DNA from: Amphiura filiformis
Lineage: Eukaryota > Echinodermata > Ophiuroidea > Amphilepidida > Amphiuridae
DNA length: 64,000 nucleotides
Reading direction: 5' to 3'
Assembly: GCF_039555335.1 (NCBI RefSeq)
Contig: NC_092641.1
Span: forward strand, 32,672,848-32,736,847
Shown: positions 1 to 11,700 of the stretch, piece after piece
Layout of the letters: each line of letters opens with the position of its first letter
Position numbering within the stretch: position 1 is the first letter of the stretch
The notes under the pieces: model-generated
Seen by the model: the letters and a program-made list of their open reading frames with translations, nothing else
Databases searched by the model: none
Told to the model about the DNA's origin: nothing
Made by a program: the position numbers and the translations under genes

Positions 1-205
1 ATATAAGGTGTCATGGATTCGATTGTAAGATCTTCTTTTCTAATTCATGGACAGTTGCTACCTGATGATCTTTGGCCCATAGGTACCCCTGACGTTTGTA
101 GGAAGTATTCGTTATTGAATTCAAAAGAATTCCTGTATAACACCAGGCGTAGGAGTTCTGCCATGTATTTCATATCTGGAATGATTGAATCAAAAAGGTC
201 CAGAT
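1..205 (-). mobile_element. Penelope-like reverse transcriptase, downstream part
   Basis: The minus strand reads LDLFDSIIPDMKYM and then LYRNSFEFNNEYFLQTSG and VPMGQ. The F-x-F-N-x-x-Y-x-Q-x-x-G-x-x-MG pattern is typical of Penelope-like element RT. It continues the fragment at 712-1620 after removing a MITE, and runs off the window start before the catalytic YxDD. Confidence 0.72.
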
Positions 206-711
206 CCCGGAGGGGGGGGCACTTCAATATGAAATGGATATAGGTGTAGGGCTGGCACTTTCGCACTAAGGGGCATTCGGTGCGAGCAAAATGTAAAAAA
301 AATATGGGGTCATTGGGTGAGAGCATGATTTTTGGCATTCGGTGAGAGCAAAATGTAAAAAATATGGGGTCATTGGGTGAGAACATGACCTTTTTTACTA
401 TCTTTGGGTGAGAGTCGAAACAGCGCCACAGAAACCTCGAAAATCGAATTTCTAGTTCTAAATATGGCTTCAAATTTCTTTGTTTTTTCAAAATAAGTAA
501 CAAAATCAGTGATAAATGAAAGTTGCTGTTCAAATTGAACTTGTAAGGGTCTTTGGGTGACAGATCAAATGGAAAAATAAGGGAGTCTTCGGGTGACAGA
601 GCATGTGTTTGTATAAAAATATGGGGTCTTTGGGTGACAGCGATGCTGAAAAAAGGGGGTCTTAACCGCCCTACCTACGCGTCACCTCCAAAGTTGGAGT
701 GCCCCCCCGGG
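206..711. mobile_element. MITE inserted in the Penelope-like element
   Basis: Inverted ends CCCGGAGGGGGGGGCACTTC and its near reverse complement at 690-711, flanked by a 7-bp duplication TCCAGAT (199-205 and 712-718). Inside, an imperfect tandem repeat of about 64 bases (272-396) is built on GGGGTCATTGGGTGAGA. A related sequence occurs at about 22060-22235. Confidence 0.7.
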
Positions 712-1620
712 TCCAGATTTGCGAGTGCCTCCAATGTAACTCGAAAAGCTTGATCTTGTGGTACCAATGTGAACATCAAAACCACATCCAGGCTGGCTAA
801 TATGATGCCTTGAGGTAGAGTCAAGTTTCAATCTTCCTGATGGTGTCTCCTGTATCCTTCAGGTAGGCTAAGTGGGTTGGGATCTCACCACTGGTAGAAG
901 GTAGACGTCTATGAGTTCTGATCGATGAGGCCCTCTCCAGTGGAGAGGAGCAGTGGAAGTCAACTGGTCTTCCTACAAACGTACTCCTGGTGGAGGGGTT
1001 TTGTGGACTTTAGGTAATAAGTAGCATGAAGAAAACCGGGGTTCTCATTTGCCCATTAGACCGTGTAGCATGTCTGCTGTAGCCTTTGTAGGGTTATAAT
1101 CTATCTAGTTTTAGGTACTGGTCATTTATACATAGGCCCTACTTAGCTCTACTTGTCGGTATTCCTCTTCTAGGTAGTGTTGCTTAGATAGTACTGCTAT
1201 ACCTCTACCTTTATCACAGGGTTTGAGTATTATCTGAGTGTTTTTCTCCAAAGTGTCCCATGCCCTTTTCTTATTTGGGGTATAGATGGGTTTGACTTTC
1301 TTGGTTTTCATTTCGGACAGTTCCCCTTTAAGATTCTCGAAAAAATCTTTCAGGTCGCTGCACATGGTGGGACCTGATTGCCATTGCGATGGAAGCCTGA
1401 ACTTGTGTCTTTTAGGCCATTTACTGAGTGAGGCGTGATACTTTATTCTCATAATTCTTCTGAGGTCATTACAATCACACATGATTGTGTTTCTGCTCGG
1501 TTTGTCGGAATTAGGGATGAACCCAAGACCTTTGGATAGAGCTAGGATGTGGTCCTAAAGCTAGTCCGATAGGTTAGTGATGAAAGACGAGGCTTTCTCT
1601 ATTTCTTGTTGTTTTTCTTT
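712..1620 (-). mobile_element. Penelope-like reverse transcriptase, upstream part (degenerate)
   Basis: In order on the minus strand: an open stretch of 118 codons (1126-1482) with the N-terminal motif ILKPCDKGRGIAVLSKQHY and LEEEYRQ, which matches the DKG motif of Penelope-like RTs. Then, with stops and frame changes, come AYLKDTGDTIRKIE and a degenerate SLDVVLMFTLVP block (the usual LDV-x-x-x-FT-x-IP). This is a dead copy. Confidence 0.7.
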
Positions 1621-2734
1621 AATTTCTGCGTGCTCTTGTGGTTTAGTCTTGAGCACCGAGATGTTTTCTTCCTATTTTGAATCTATCTGATATTTTGAAG
1701 GTGCAAGTTTATGTTGTGAAAAGGAAACAAATAATAATAAAATATGATTCTAAGAAACTTGCCATCAACTTTAATGTCTTTATTTTCTGTTTTTGTACTT
1801 TTAGTTTCTTTATATTCACCAAAATATACTTCAATGTAAGGTAATGTTCATGTACATTACTGTGCTCATGTAAAATAGGCCAATTATGATCAATGTTTAT
1901 GTCATATTCATTTCTGAAGTTGAATATAGTTACACAATACACTCAGCTTATCTGACATAATTGTATTTTCACAGCTAAAGACTGTCCAAATGGTCTTTAA
2001 ATGTTGTTTTATTGGCTTCTTCATGCAAGAAAACATATAATTAGACACCAAAATTGTCAAAATCGGACCTTGATAACAGATTTTATGAATTTGACCCTAT
2101 ACCAAAAGTGCGTTGACCTTTCCACGTTTTCGGTCATTGTGACGTAACGCAAGGTCAGAGATAGGTAAAACTATACATTTTTCAACTCTACTCATCGAGA
2201 CGAGTAATTTGATATGCATTTCAAGAAGATTGGACCACTTTTAAAATTTTGACCCTTTTTTGACCAAAAATGGGGGTTTTTGGCCCATAAACGGCCCAAA
2301 ATTGATTTTTATTTTTGGCATCGCCCCTGATGTGAAACTTTACTATATAAGGACTTGATATAACATAGATGCCAGCTTGTAACAAACTATGCCTGAAAAA
2401 AATTTTTCTGAACATCTTTTTGGCCTATGGCTGGCTGTCTGCAAGTTACACCAAGTCGAATTCTTCATTTTTCAGCAATGTTGCAATACTTTTATTTAGG
2501 GTGTGTTCATAATTTTACTATGCGCCTCCCCGCTCATGAGGTTTTGGCTAAAACATTAATTTACATATCGCTGCTAATGAATGCACGTTGCATGCTATAG
2601 CTATATGGATTTAAGGAAAGTGATTTTTGACAAAAAGTATTAAACCAGAACATGAATCTATTCCAGCCTAACATCTTTTTTATTAAAAAAATAAATAAAA
2701 GAAACAGAAAAAATAGAGCAAATATCACACTTAC
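1621..2734. other. Region downstream of the paralog 1 stop, no gene seen
   Basis: AT-rich, without a supportable open frame. If paralog 1 has a 3'-untranslated exon after the 2735 donor it should lie here or further left. Several minus-strand AATAAA sites occur, for example about 1774-1779, none decisive. Confidence 0.4.
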
Positions 2735-2764
2735 TGATTTATCCGGTCATAGGCCCTCCTCTCT
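2735..2764 (-). CDS. Terminal exon of paralog 1 (30 nt, stop codon)
   Basis: Begins with the same AGAGAGGAGG core as A and B exons, after TTTTTTAG. In phase 1 it reads RGGPMTG then TAA. A good donor (ATCA|GTAAGTGTG) follows the stop, so an untranslated exon may lie downstream; I could not locate it. The paralog 2 equivalent (37393-37422) has TGA at the same codon. Confidence 0.65.
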
Positions 2765-5700
2765 CTAAAAAAATGAAGAAAAAAAGAAGCAACAAAAATA
2801 TTATTTCTTTATAATACAATATACTATGTGACCTAATGTCGTGGTTTTCTGAGACCAACCTCTAAATATTACAACAACATGAACAAGAAACAAACCAAGC
2901 AAACACATTTTCAGAGAAGAACGCCGTGTACTTTAATTCTGGCAATAAAGCTGAACTTTCGAGTTCATTAGTAACCAAAAATGATAAAATATAGTGAACG
3001 TTTGGAATCGAGTTTTTTTTGCAGAAGAAAGTGGAAAAATCGCTACGCCATGTACACGGTATGCACTTTATTTTTCTTCTTTATGAAAGTAACAAATGAT
3101 ATGTACTACATGCTACATTACATACGGCCCTGATCATTTATTCATATATCCGCCATTTTGGATTTTTGCCATTTTGTGCATTTTGAAACCAAAGATCAAT
3201 TTTTTCTTCATTTTTTAAAGTCCCCAATTAATCTGTATGCAATTACCTATCATGTGAGACACGTTAATGGCTTGGCTTCGATTTAGTTTTCTTCTTCTGA
3301 CAATTTTCACTTTACGGCCGCCATCTTGGATTTTGAGCTGAATTTTCATAAATTTTCAAGTTTTACCGGATTTTTATGCCGAAGGCGATTTTTTTCTTCA
3401 AATTTTGAAGTCGCCAAGTAATCCTTGTACAATTATCGTTCATATAGTACATGCAAATTGGTTGGCTTCGACTTAGTTATCTTTTTTTGAACTTTTTTGA
3501 ACAAGTGATCTAGCGGTCTATGTACTTTTTAATTGTATTTTTGGACTACTTTTTTGTGTTCGTAGTTTTCTTTTTTTTTCAAATTATTGTATAAAAAACA
3601 AGATAAAAAAATAATTAAAACATAGAAAAAGAGAAGCACTAATGAACTACTGCGAATTTGAAAGCTAAGCACGCGGTATTCTGAGACCAACATTTGTTTC
3701 ATTTATAATTTGTCATGTTCGGTCTTATATTTAGTGTATGTACAAGTTTTAAGAAAAGCAGACCCAGACAATTAAAATAATTATTAAATCTGCCTACCTT
3801 CGGTATCAGAAAGCATCTCTCCGGTAGGGCCTCCTCTCTCTGCAAAACATATCATAAATTATTATAAACTAAACTGTCAAGAAATCACAATACAACACCC
3901 GCTTTCTCTATTTGCTTCATATTGTAAAACAACAATAATGTAATACTATTTTAAAAAAAAACACGAAAGCATATACCAAAAATAATACTTACTGGCGCGT
4001 CCGGTAGGACCTCCTCTCTCTGAAAAAGATAAGAAATGGAAATCAAATCTATCAGCGAAATCACTATGGTACGAGAACTGTCAAGAAATCACAATGCAAC
4101 ATCCGCTCCCACTATTTTTGCTTTAGATTGAAAAACAACAATAATGTATCACTATTCAAAACAACACGAAAGCGTATAGCAAAAATGATACTTACTGGCG
4201 CGTCCGGTAGGACCTCCTCTCTCTGAAAAAGAAAAGAAATGAAAATTAAATCTATCCTCAAAATCACTATGGTACAATATAGTGGTATATTACAACAATA
4301 ACCAAGCAATCACATTTGCCAAAGTAGAACTCCGTGTACTTTTAGGCAATAAAGCCGAACGTTCGATTTGATTTATATATTTCTTCTTTTTGAAAGTAAC
4401 AAATGATATGTAGCCAAAATACGTTTTTAAAACGTTAAAAAATCGTTTCACTTTGGTTTAAGAAACGTTTCAATATTGCGTTTTAAAAACGTAAATGTGT
4501 GGAGTTTTGAATACGTTTCAATAACGTTTGCATGAAACGTTTTGATTACGTTTTTTTCACGTTAATATTACGTTTCACTTTTGTTTAAAAACCGTTTTTT
4601 ATTGCGTTTTTAAAACGTAGTTCTAAATACGTTTCAATAACGTTTGCATGACACGTTTTGAAAACGTTATCAGACCGTTTTTCAAATGCTAATAAACCGC
4701 ATCACTTTGGTAGTCCAAGTTATCATGGTTATGACGTTAACACTTCGATCTCTTGTGTAGTATATAAGACATGAAACCATGAAGAAATACATTAACCATG
4801 AAAGTAAAAGATGTACACCATGAGATAATGTATAACTCCATGTCCCCAATGTCTTCGACATCAAGACATGTTCAGCGTCCCAGTCCAGTCCTGTTGCATC
4901 GATTATTCTTGCCGGCAGCTGGCAGCATGATTCGGATAACCAAAATATGAAAGCCAACCTTAGCTAGGATATTAAATGTGACATTAAAATACATTAATGT
5001 AAATGTTTTCTGCGTTAAAATTATAAAAGTATCCTTACACTTGGAAAAAATCAATTCTACAACTCACTGAACTGAACTGAACATGTGAATTAAAACTAAA
5101 CCATATTTGGGTAAATTTATTTATTTAATAGATGCGCTATCTATTTTTCTTCCAAGTGTAAGGATACTTTTTTTCGCAGTATATAAACCAACAAGAGACT
5201 TGCAATGGGCAACTAGCGTGAATATTATATATGATTATAATCAGAAACAAATGGCACATTTATACCATGTCATGCTATTAAAATTTACAGAATTAAGAAA
5301 TAAAAGGGCCTTAATTAAAACTGAAAATGAAAACTTACCTAAATGAGTAGACCTAATGCTGTTATAGTACTTATACTTTACTCTTGGAGCCGGAACACTT
5401 ATCATTAAATACAACAAAAATACATGTAGAATTGTATCGCTTTCTCCACACCAGAATCAAATTTGAACAGCTAATATATACAACAAAAATACATGTAGAA
5501 TTGTATCGCTTTCTCCACACCAGAATCAAATTTGAACAGCTAATATATAGTTAGTAGTAGTTGAGCAGTAACCACGTATAGGCTAGTCAAGTATAAGGTC
5601 ACTGAGATCAAGGATACTAGTACTATAGTACTGTGTAGTAGTCACCATTGCTCGCCATCAGTGCAGACTAAAATCATATGTCAGTAATTCCATTAAAAAC

Positions 5701-8700
5701 GCAAATGTTTCGCCCAAAACATAGCTGCAACTTGTCTACAAAATCAAAGGCCTATACACGTTTATCTTTTGATCTATAAACATGATTAAAGGTTAGCTAG
5801 GCCTATTAAATTCCACCGTAAACAGTCAGCAATTGAGATTCACAGATATATCCGTTGATGCATGGTCAAAACGGTTACAATTTGTTACTAGTATTTCGAA
5901 ACAAACAAACCGCTCTAACCGGTTGTTAATCTTAGTCCCGGCCGGCTTGTGCTCCTTGAGTAGCGAGGAGCACAAGCCGTCTGGGACCGAGACTAACCGC
6001 CGGTTCATTATTTTACGAAATCGAGACCGTGCGTTACCATGGTTACACACCTTTTGAAAGTTGATATATAAAATAAAGCAATGTAAATTTACCGGTACTT
6101 TTTACTTTAATTTGCTTACGTTTTTTATTCATATCTGTCATCATTCATGCAAATAACGTACAGTAGGCCTAAATAAATTACAGAAAAATAAAATGCAAGT
6201 CTCTTGTTGATTCGATAGCCTACTTATTATAATAAATATTAAATAATTATTTAATATCCAGCTAATTGGTTATATAGTGGAGCCCCAGTCGAATGGAACG
6301 ATTTATGAACATTGTGATTTGAATTGCTTTTTTCGTGAGTATTTTGTCTACAATGGGTCTACGTTATTAGAACGTTTTTATAACGTTTTGGTCGAACTAT
6401 TCTGCCATCAGATAACTCGATGTTTATCAAAACGTTTTGGAAACGTGTATTTAACGTTTTAAAAAACCAAAACCAAATAAAAACCAATTCAAAACGTTTT
6501 GGAAACGTTTTGTGTTTGCTGGGATAGTACGGACTAAAACCCATAAATTTTTCACTGTATTTTGGACCATTTCGTTGTTCTTAGTTTGTTTCAGTTTTTT
6601 TTAAGCAAAATAAAAAATCATTAAAACATAGAAAAAAAAAGGAGCATTAATGCGAATAGGAAAAGCTATGCACGCGGTATTCTGACATTGACCTTTGTTT
6701 CAATTATTATATGCCATATGAAATATTATGATTAGTGTGTTAACATCTTAAGGGGTACTACACCCTGCCCAATTTTGTGCCTATTTTTTGCATTTTTCTC
6801 AAAATTATAGCGCATTGGTGACAAGTAAGATATGTATATTATAGGGGCAAGGACTACAACTACTGCACTGGAAATTTTATTTCAACACATACAACCGTTG
6901 TGGAGTTACAGTCAAAAATGAGGGAAAACCAATATTTGATCAATAAATCAATAACTACTTGCCATGAGTTGCTGATTTGTCAGTGCAGTAGTTGTAGTCC
7001 TTACCCTATAATATACATATCTTACTTGTCACCAATGCGCTATAATTTTGAGAAAAATGCAAAAATAGGCACAAAATTGGCCAGGGTGTAGTACCCCTTA
7101 ATCTACTTATATAGCAATAAACAATCGTATATACAAGCTTCACGAAAAGCAGATCCAGACAATTAAAACAATAAATAAATATGCCTACCTTCGGTATCAT
7201 AAAGCATCTCTCCGGTAGGGCCTCCTCTCTCTGCAAAACATATCATAAATCATTATAAGCTTAACTGTCAAGAAATCACAATGCAATACCCGCGTCCACT
7301 ATTTTTGCTTTGATCGTAAAACAACAAATAATGTATTACTCTTTTTAAAAAATACGAAAACATACAGCAAAATGATACTTACTGGCGCGTCCGGTAGGAC
7401 CTCCTCTCTCTGAAAAAGAAAAGAAATGGAAATTAAATTTGTAAAATTACTATGGTTACGATCTAATGTCATATTACAACGAAAAACCAAGCAATCACAT
7501 TTGCTAGAACTCAAAGCAAGATAAACAAAAATCATTAAAACATAGAAAAAAAAGGAGCCCTAATGCATTAATGCGAATATGAAAAGCTATGCACGCGGTG
7601 TTCTGACACCGACATTTGTTTCATTTATTATTTGCCATATGAAATCTTATGTTTAGTTTGTTAAGAGAGATTTTCTGAGAAATACTGATGCCATGGGGAA
7701 AAGGTGGAAGATGGGGGTCAGCAAATTTCAACCATATTTTGGCAATTTAATAAGTTTGGATAAGTGTTCATAATAATCAGTATAAAAAAATCTGCTATGC
7801 CCCTCCTGAGAAATATGGGCCCCTAAAATATGCCCCCTAACACGTATTTCCCTGACTTGTAAAATGCCGTTTTATGCCATTTTGGAATAGATGTTTGGCA
7901 CCTAAGACAAGCATCTATGAAAGTAAATTTTTCTACACATCTTCTTTCATCCTTTGTATTTATCAAAAAATATAAAACAACAAATGTTTATATTGGGATG
8001 TTCCATTTATGAACAGGGTGGGGCCCATATTTCACATTTTACAACTTTTGAAAAAAAGTGAAATATCCCTCTACTTTGTGACGTCATTGTAGGAGTTCCT
8101 CAATCTTTCTCAAATTGTTCATTACAGGAGAATACCTCTGTACATAGGTCATTTATATAATGCAATAAAAATCATGGAGACTTTTTTACTTTTCATAGAA
8201 CACAAACATGGATTTTCCCAATATGTGACATTGGTATAATGATGCTGTATATAACGCCAACATCAAATATAAGATCTTTTCACTGTAGCAGTCCCTTTTC
8301 TTGAGCCAATAGTCAGTTATTCCATTGAGGAGTAAAGAACCACATTTAAGAATGCAAATCAAGTACAGGGGTAGGGGTTTCTCTTTTACAGCATATTGGT
8401 AAAATCGCCAGTAGATAATGCTCCTTGAATATGAGCCCCTCTCATGTCACAAGCTCGTATTCATACATGTTAGTGGTATTATGATTATTATGAAAATCAC
8501 AAGCTCCTATTCTGATTCTTAATCATTTCACATGCAGCAGTACTTAAGCTATAGGAACTAGACCTAGTAGGACCCCATACCCCAAAGTACTAAATCCTAA
8601 TAACCTGGGGTGGAACTTAATGCTAGGAGTGGGCTATAAATGGGACTTGTTTTGTTTTGCTTCGGGATAAGGTTGTTTGTATGTTCTATTTAACCTAGGC

Positions 8701-11700
8701 CTATCTCAACATGAAATTACAAAATGTTAAGCCTGGGTTTCAAAAAAGAATGTGCACAGCAAAAATCATCCCCTGAAAATCACATTTTTTAGCCATAACT
8801 TTGTCATTTTTGGGTCTTTTTACCAGGTTCTGGTGTCTAGTCTATGTTTTTTTTGGTCAATCAATCTATTTATGCAGTTAGAAGAAGTCTCACATCTTCA
8901 TGTGTTGAGTTACGACCATTTCTGACCCAATGCACCTTTTTTACCCAAATTTTGAACCAGGCCCATAGACCTCATACTTAAATTACAGAAAAAGCTAGAC
9001 AACAGGTTAAAACTTACATAACACTATAAATTGGAAAAACGAAATAGACACACAACATACGTTACATCAAGTAAAAAATGTAGATTTTGCACTGCAGACT
9101 TTTATACAATTTTGATAGTTTAATGGATTTTATTGTATTTACATTTTTAGCAATTTCTTGCATTACAAAAGTTTGTATTACACTTTATATTACTGATTAT
9201 ATGAGGCTTCTTTAATTGTGAGCTAGGATAATTCAAAGAGAAGGCAGTTTCCACTAATTTTAAAGCAAATTTCCCCAGTAACATTTGACAAATTCCCTCA
9301 TCATGTGAACATGACCTAAACATTTTACCCGGAATAGCCAGTATCCGGGATAATAAATTCTCTTTTCCTGATCTCTTTTTTACACTGTCAGTATGGGAGA
9401 GCTCCAACTAAGCCATGTGTATTGACCCTTGACCTTCTACGGTGACAGTGGTATGTTAAAATAAGATGAGGGAAAGAAAATTTGTTATCCCCAATACTGG
9501 CTATTTGGGAGTAAAATTGTAAGGACATCTCCACAATATGAGGTAAAATTTACCAAAAAAACCCATAATATTAATGGCTACTTGTTATGTTGCTATGAAA
9601 ACTGATAAGTGTCACAGGCACAATCTCAAACTGCTGCATGACAGTGTCCTAGATATCATCATCAGTGCCATGTGGTCGCTGCTAACTTTCATCTCCGGTA
9701 TCAGTACCAACGCGCATCAGGTTTTGTCCCCCGCGTTTCATCCCCATTATCATCAAGGTAAAACCCAATATACCAACTTTTGTTGGCTCCCTCATCCCAG
9801 ATGACAGCAACAACATTTTTCTGTGACCTATGACCTTTGAATTTTGGGCAGTTTGACCCCAAATTTTGAGCAATTTGTTGCATTAAAAAAGTTTGTATTA
9901 CACTTAATGAGTATATTATTGATATATGGATTCTTTAATTGTAAGTTACATGTATTAGGAGATTTCAAAGGAAGGCAATTGCCATGGCAATGGCCATTTA
10001 TACTAATATTTAAGCGAATTTCCCCAGTAATCTATGATCTTTGAATTTTGGGCAGTTTGACCCCAAATTGACCCATTTTCTTCATTTTGAGCAATTTGTT
10101 GCATTTAAAAAGTTTGTATTACACTTTATAAGTATACTATTGATATACATGGATTCTTTAATTTTAAGCTACATGTATTGGAGATTTCAAAGAGAAGGCA
10201 GTTGTCATGGCAATGGCCATTTATACTAATATTTAAGCGAATTTCCCCAGTAACATTAAGGAAATTCGATTTCAAAAGAAAAGTATAGGCCCTCTCCGAA
10301 TAACTGCTAACAGAGCCCGTTTTAGTACTAATTTCGATGTTGAAATAGCAGCATCACTTTCTAACATTTGTTAATAAAAACTGAACCTTACCTGTAAAGA
10401 TAGACAAAATTGGAGCTTAAGTGAAAATTTAGGCTTTATTTAATACAGCTAAAAATAAAGAAAACTATTGTCATGCGTGGTGGTAGAATTGCCGCTTAAA
10501 AATGTTGATTTTTACATGCTTTTCACTATGATGGAGAGGTTATTTGGTGGTCTGCACCCCCTTAATAGACAGAGGTCACTCAGATGAAAGAGAGCAGTTT
10601 ACTAGTATATTGACCATCAAAGGATCCTCAATACAAACCCCAAAATCCATATAATGTGTCAGCATTTTTGGTATTTCAAAAATCGAGAATCATAGATACA
10701 TAAGCGTTTTTATGTTTAACACAATAACACCCCTACTTGATCAATGTAGTGTTCCAATATATTATTGTCTTTGTTGTTAACTACATAGTGATAGAAAATA
10801 ATTATTGTAGGGCCCTACCTGCGTTCCTTGGAAGAAAAAGGTAATATTCATTTGAGGGTGCATAAAGCAAGATTATTTTTAAATCAGCACAAACAGAATT
10901 TTAGTATTGACCCGGGGTACTGAACCCCTTTATAGAATAGTCCTGTTCTATAAGCATTTATCCAACACAATTTAGGCCCCAATTTATTATGTAATAGTTT
11001 TGTTGATGTTGTTTACTTCTGAAAAAAACCCTTTTCATCAAATTTCATTTTTAAACTTAGAAAAATCACCGTACCTGAGTTTAGCATGAAAATATCGCAA
11101 TTTTGCACTTTTCTGAAAAAGAGCATAAAGTAAGATGTGCTCATTTTAAAACGGAAAAAGTCTCCACGATTTTTATTTGCTCAATTGTTCAACCTATATC
11201 TACTTTATCCAACAAGTAAATAACTTTGACAAAAATATTGAGGAACTCTCACAATCATCTTGCAAACTTTGCTTCAAAATTAGTATTTTGCACTTTTCTG
11301 AAAAAGAGCATAAAGTAAGATGTGCTCATTTTAAAACGGAAAAAGTCTCCACGATTTTTATTTGCTCAATTGATCAACCTATATCTACTTTATCCAACAA
11401 GTAAATAACTTTGACAAAAATATTGAGGAACTCTCACAATCATCTTGCAAACTTTGCTTCAAAATTAGGATTTTTCACATTTACACAATTGCTGAAAAGG
11501 CCATTACACCCCTCTCTGAAAATGGAACAACCCAAATGTTGTACAAAGAATTTTTAATTGTTATGTCGAGACAAAATGTGTATTATTACTGTGAAGTATA
11601 AATAAAATGTCTGCAGATGCGCGTTATTACGTGGCCCTAATCAAAAGTTAGTGCACATTTCAAAGTTTTTGTGTCTGAGAAGACAATCATGGGGGTCAAT

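Larger units (their letters stand above)
4411..6527. mobile_element. TIR element with AACGTTTT-rich ends, in a paralog 1 intron
   Basis: Both ends are made of many AACGTTT and AAACGTTTT motifs in both directions (4415-4680 and 6360-6515), and the right end is GTTTGCTGGG. The intron copy at about 12330-12360 lacks it (ATGATATGTA runs straight into ATACGGAC), which fixes the insertion. No coding capacity. It holds a smaller palindrome (about 5007-5184), a 69-base tandem repeat (5411-5548) and a hairpin (5908-6008). Confidence 0.65.

Noticed and set aside
5826-6057. Two overlapping 74-codon frames on opposite strands
   Set aside because: They mirror each other because the region is an imperfect palindrome.
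7299-7535. Frames reading FQREEVLPDAPVSI at many places
   Set aside because: This is phase-0 read-through of A exons and adjoining introns. Signal-exon phase and silent changes favour phase 1.
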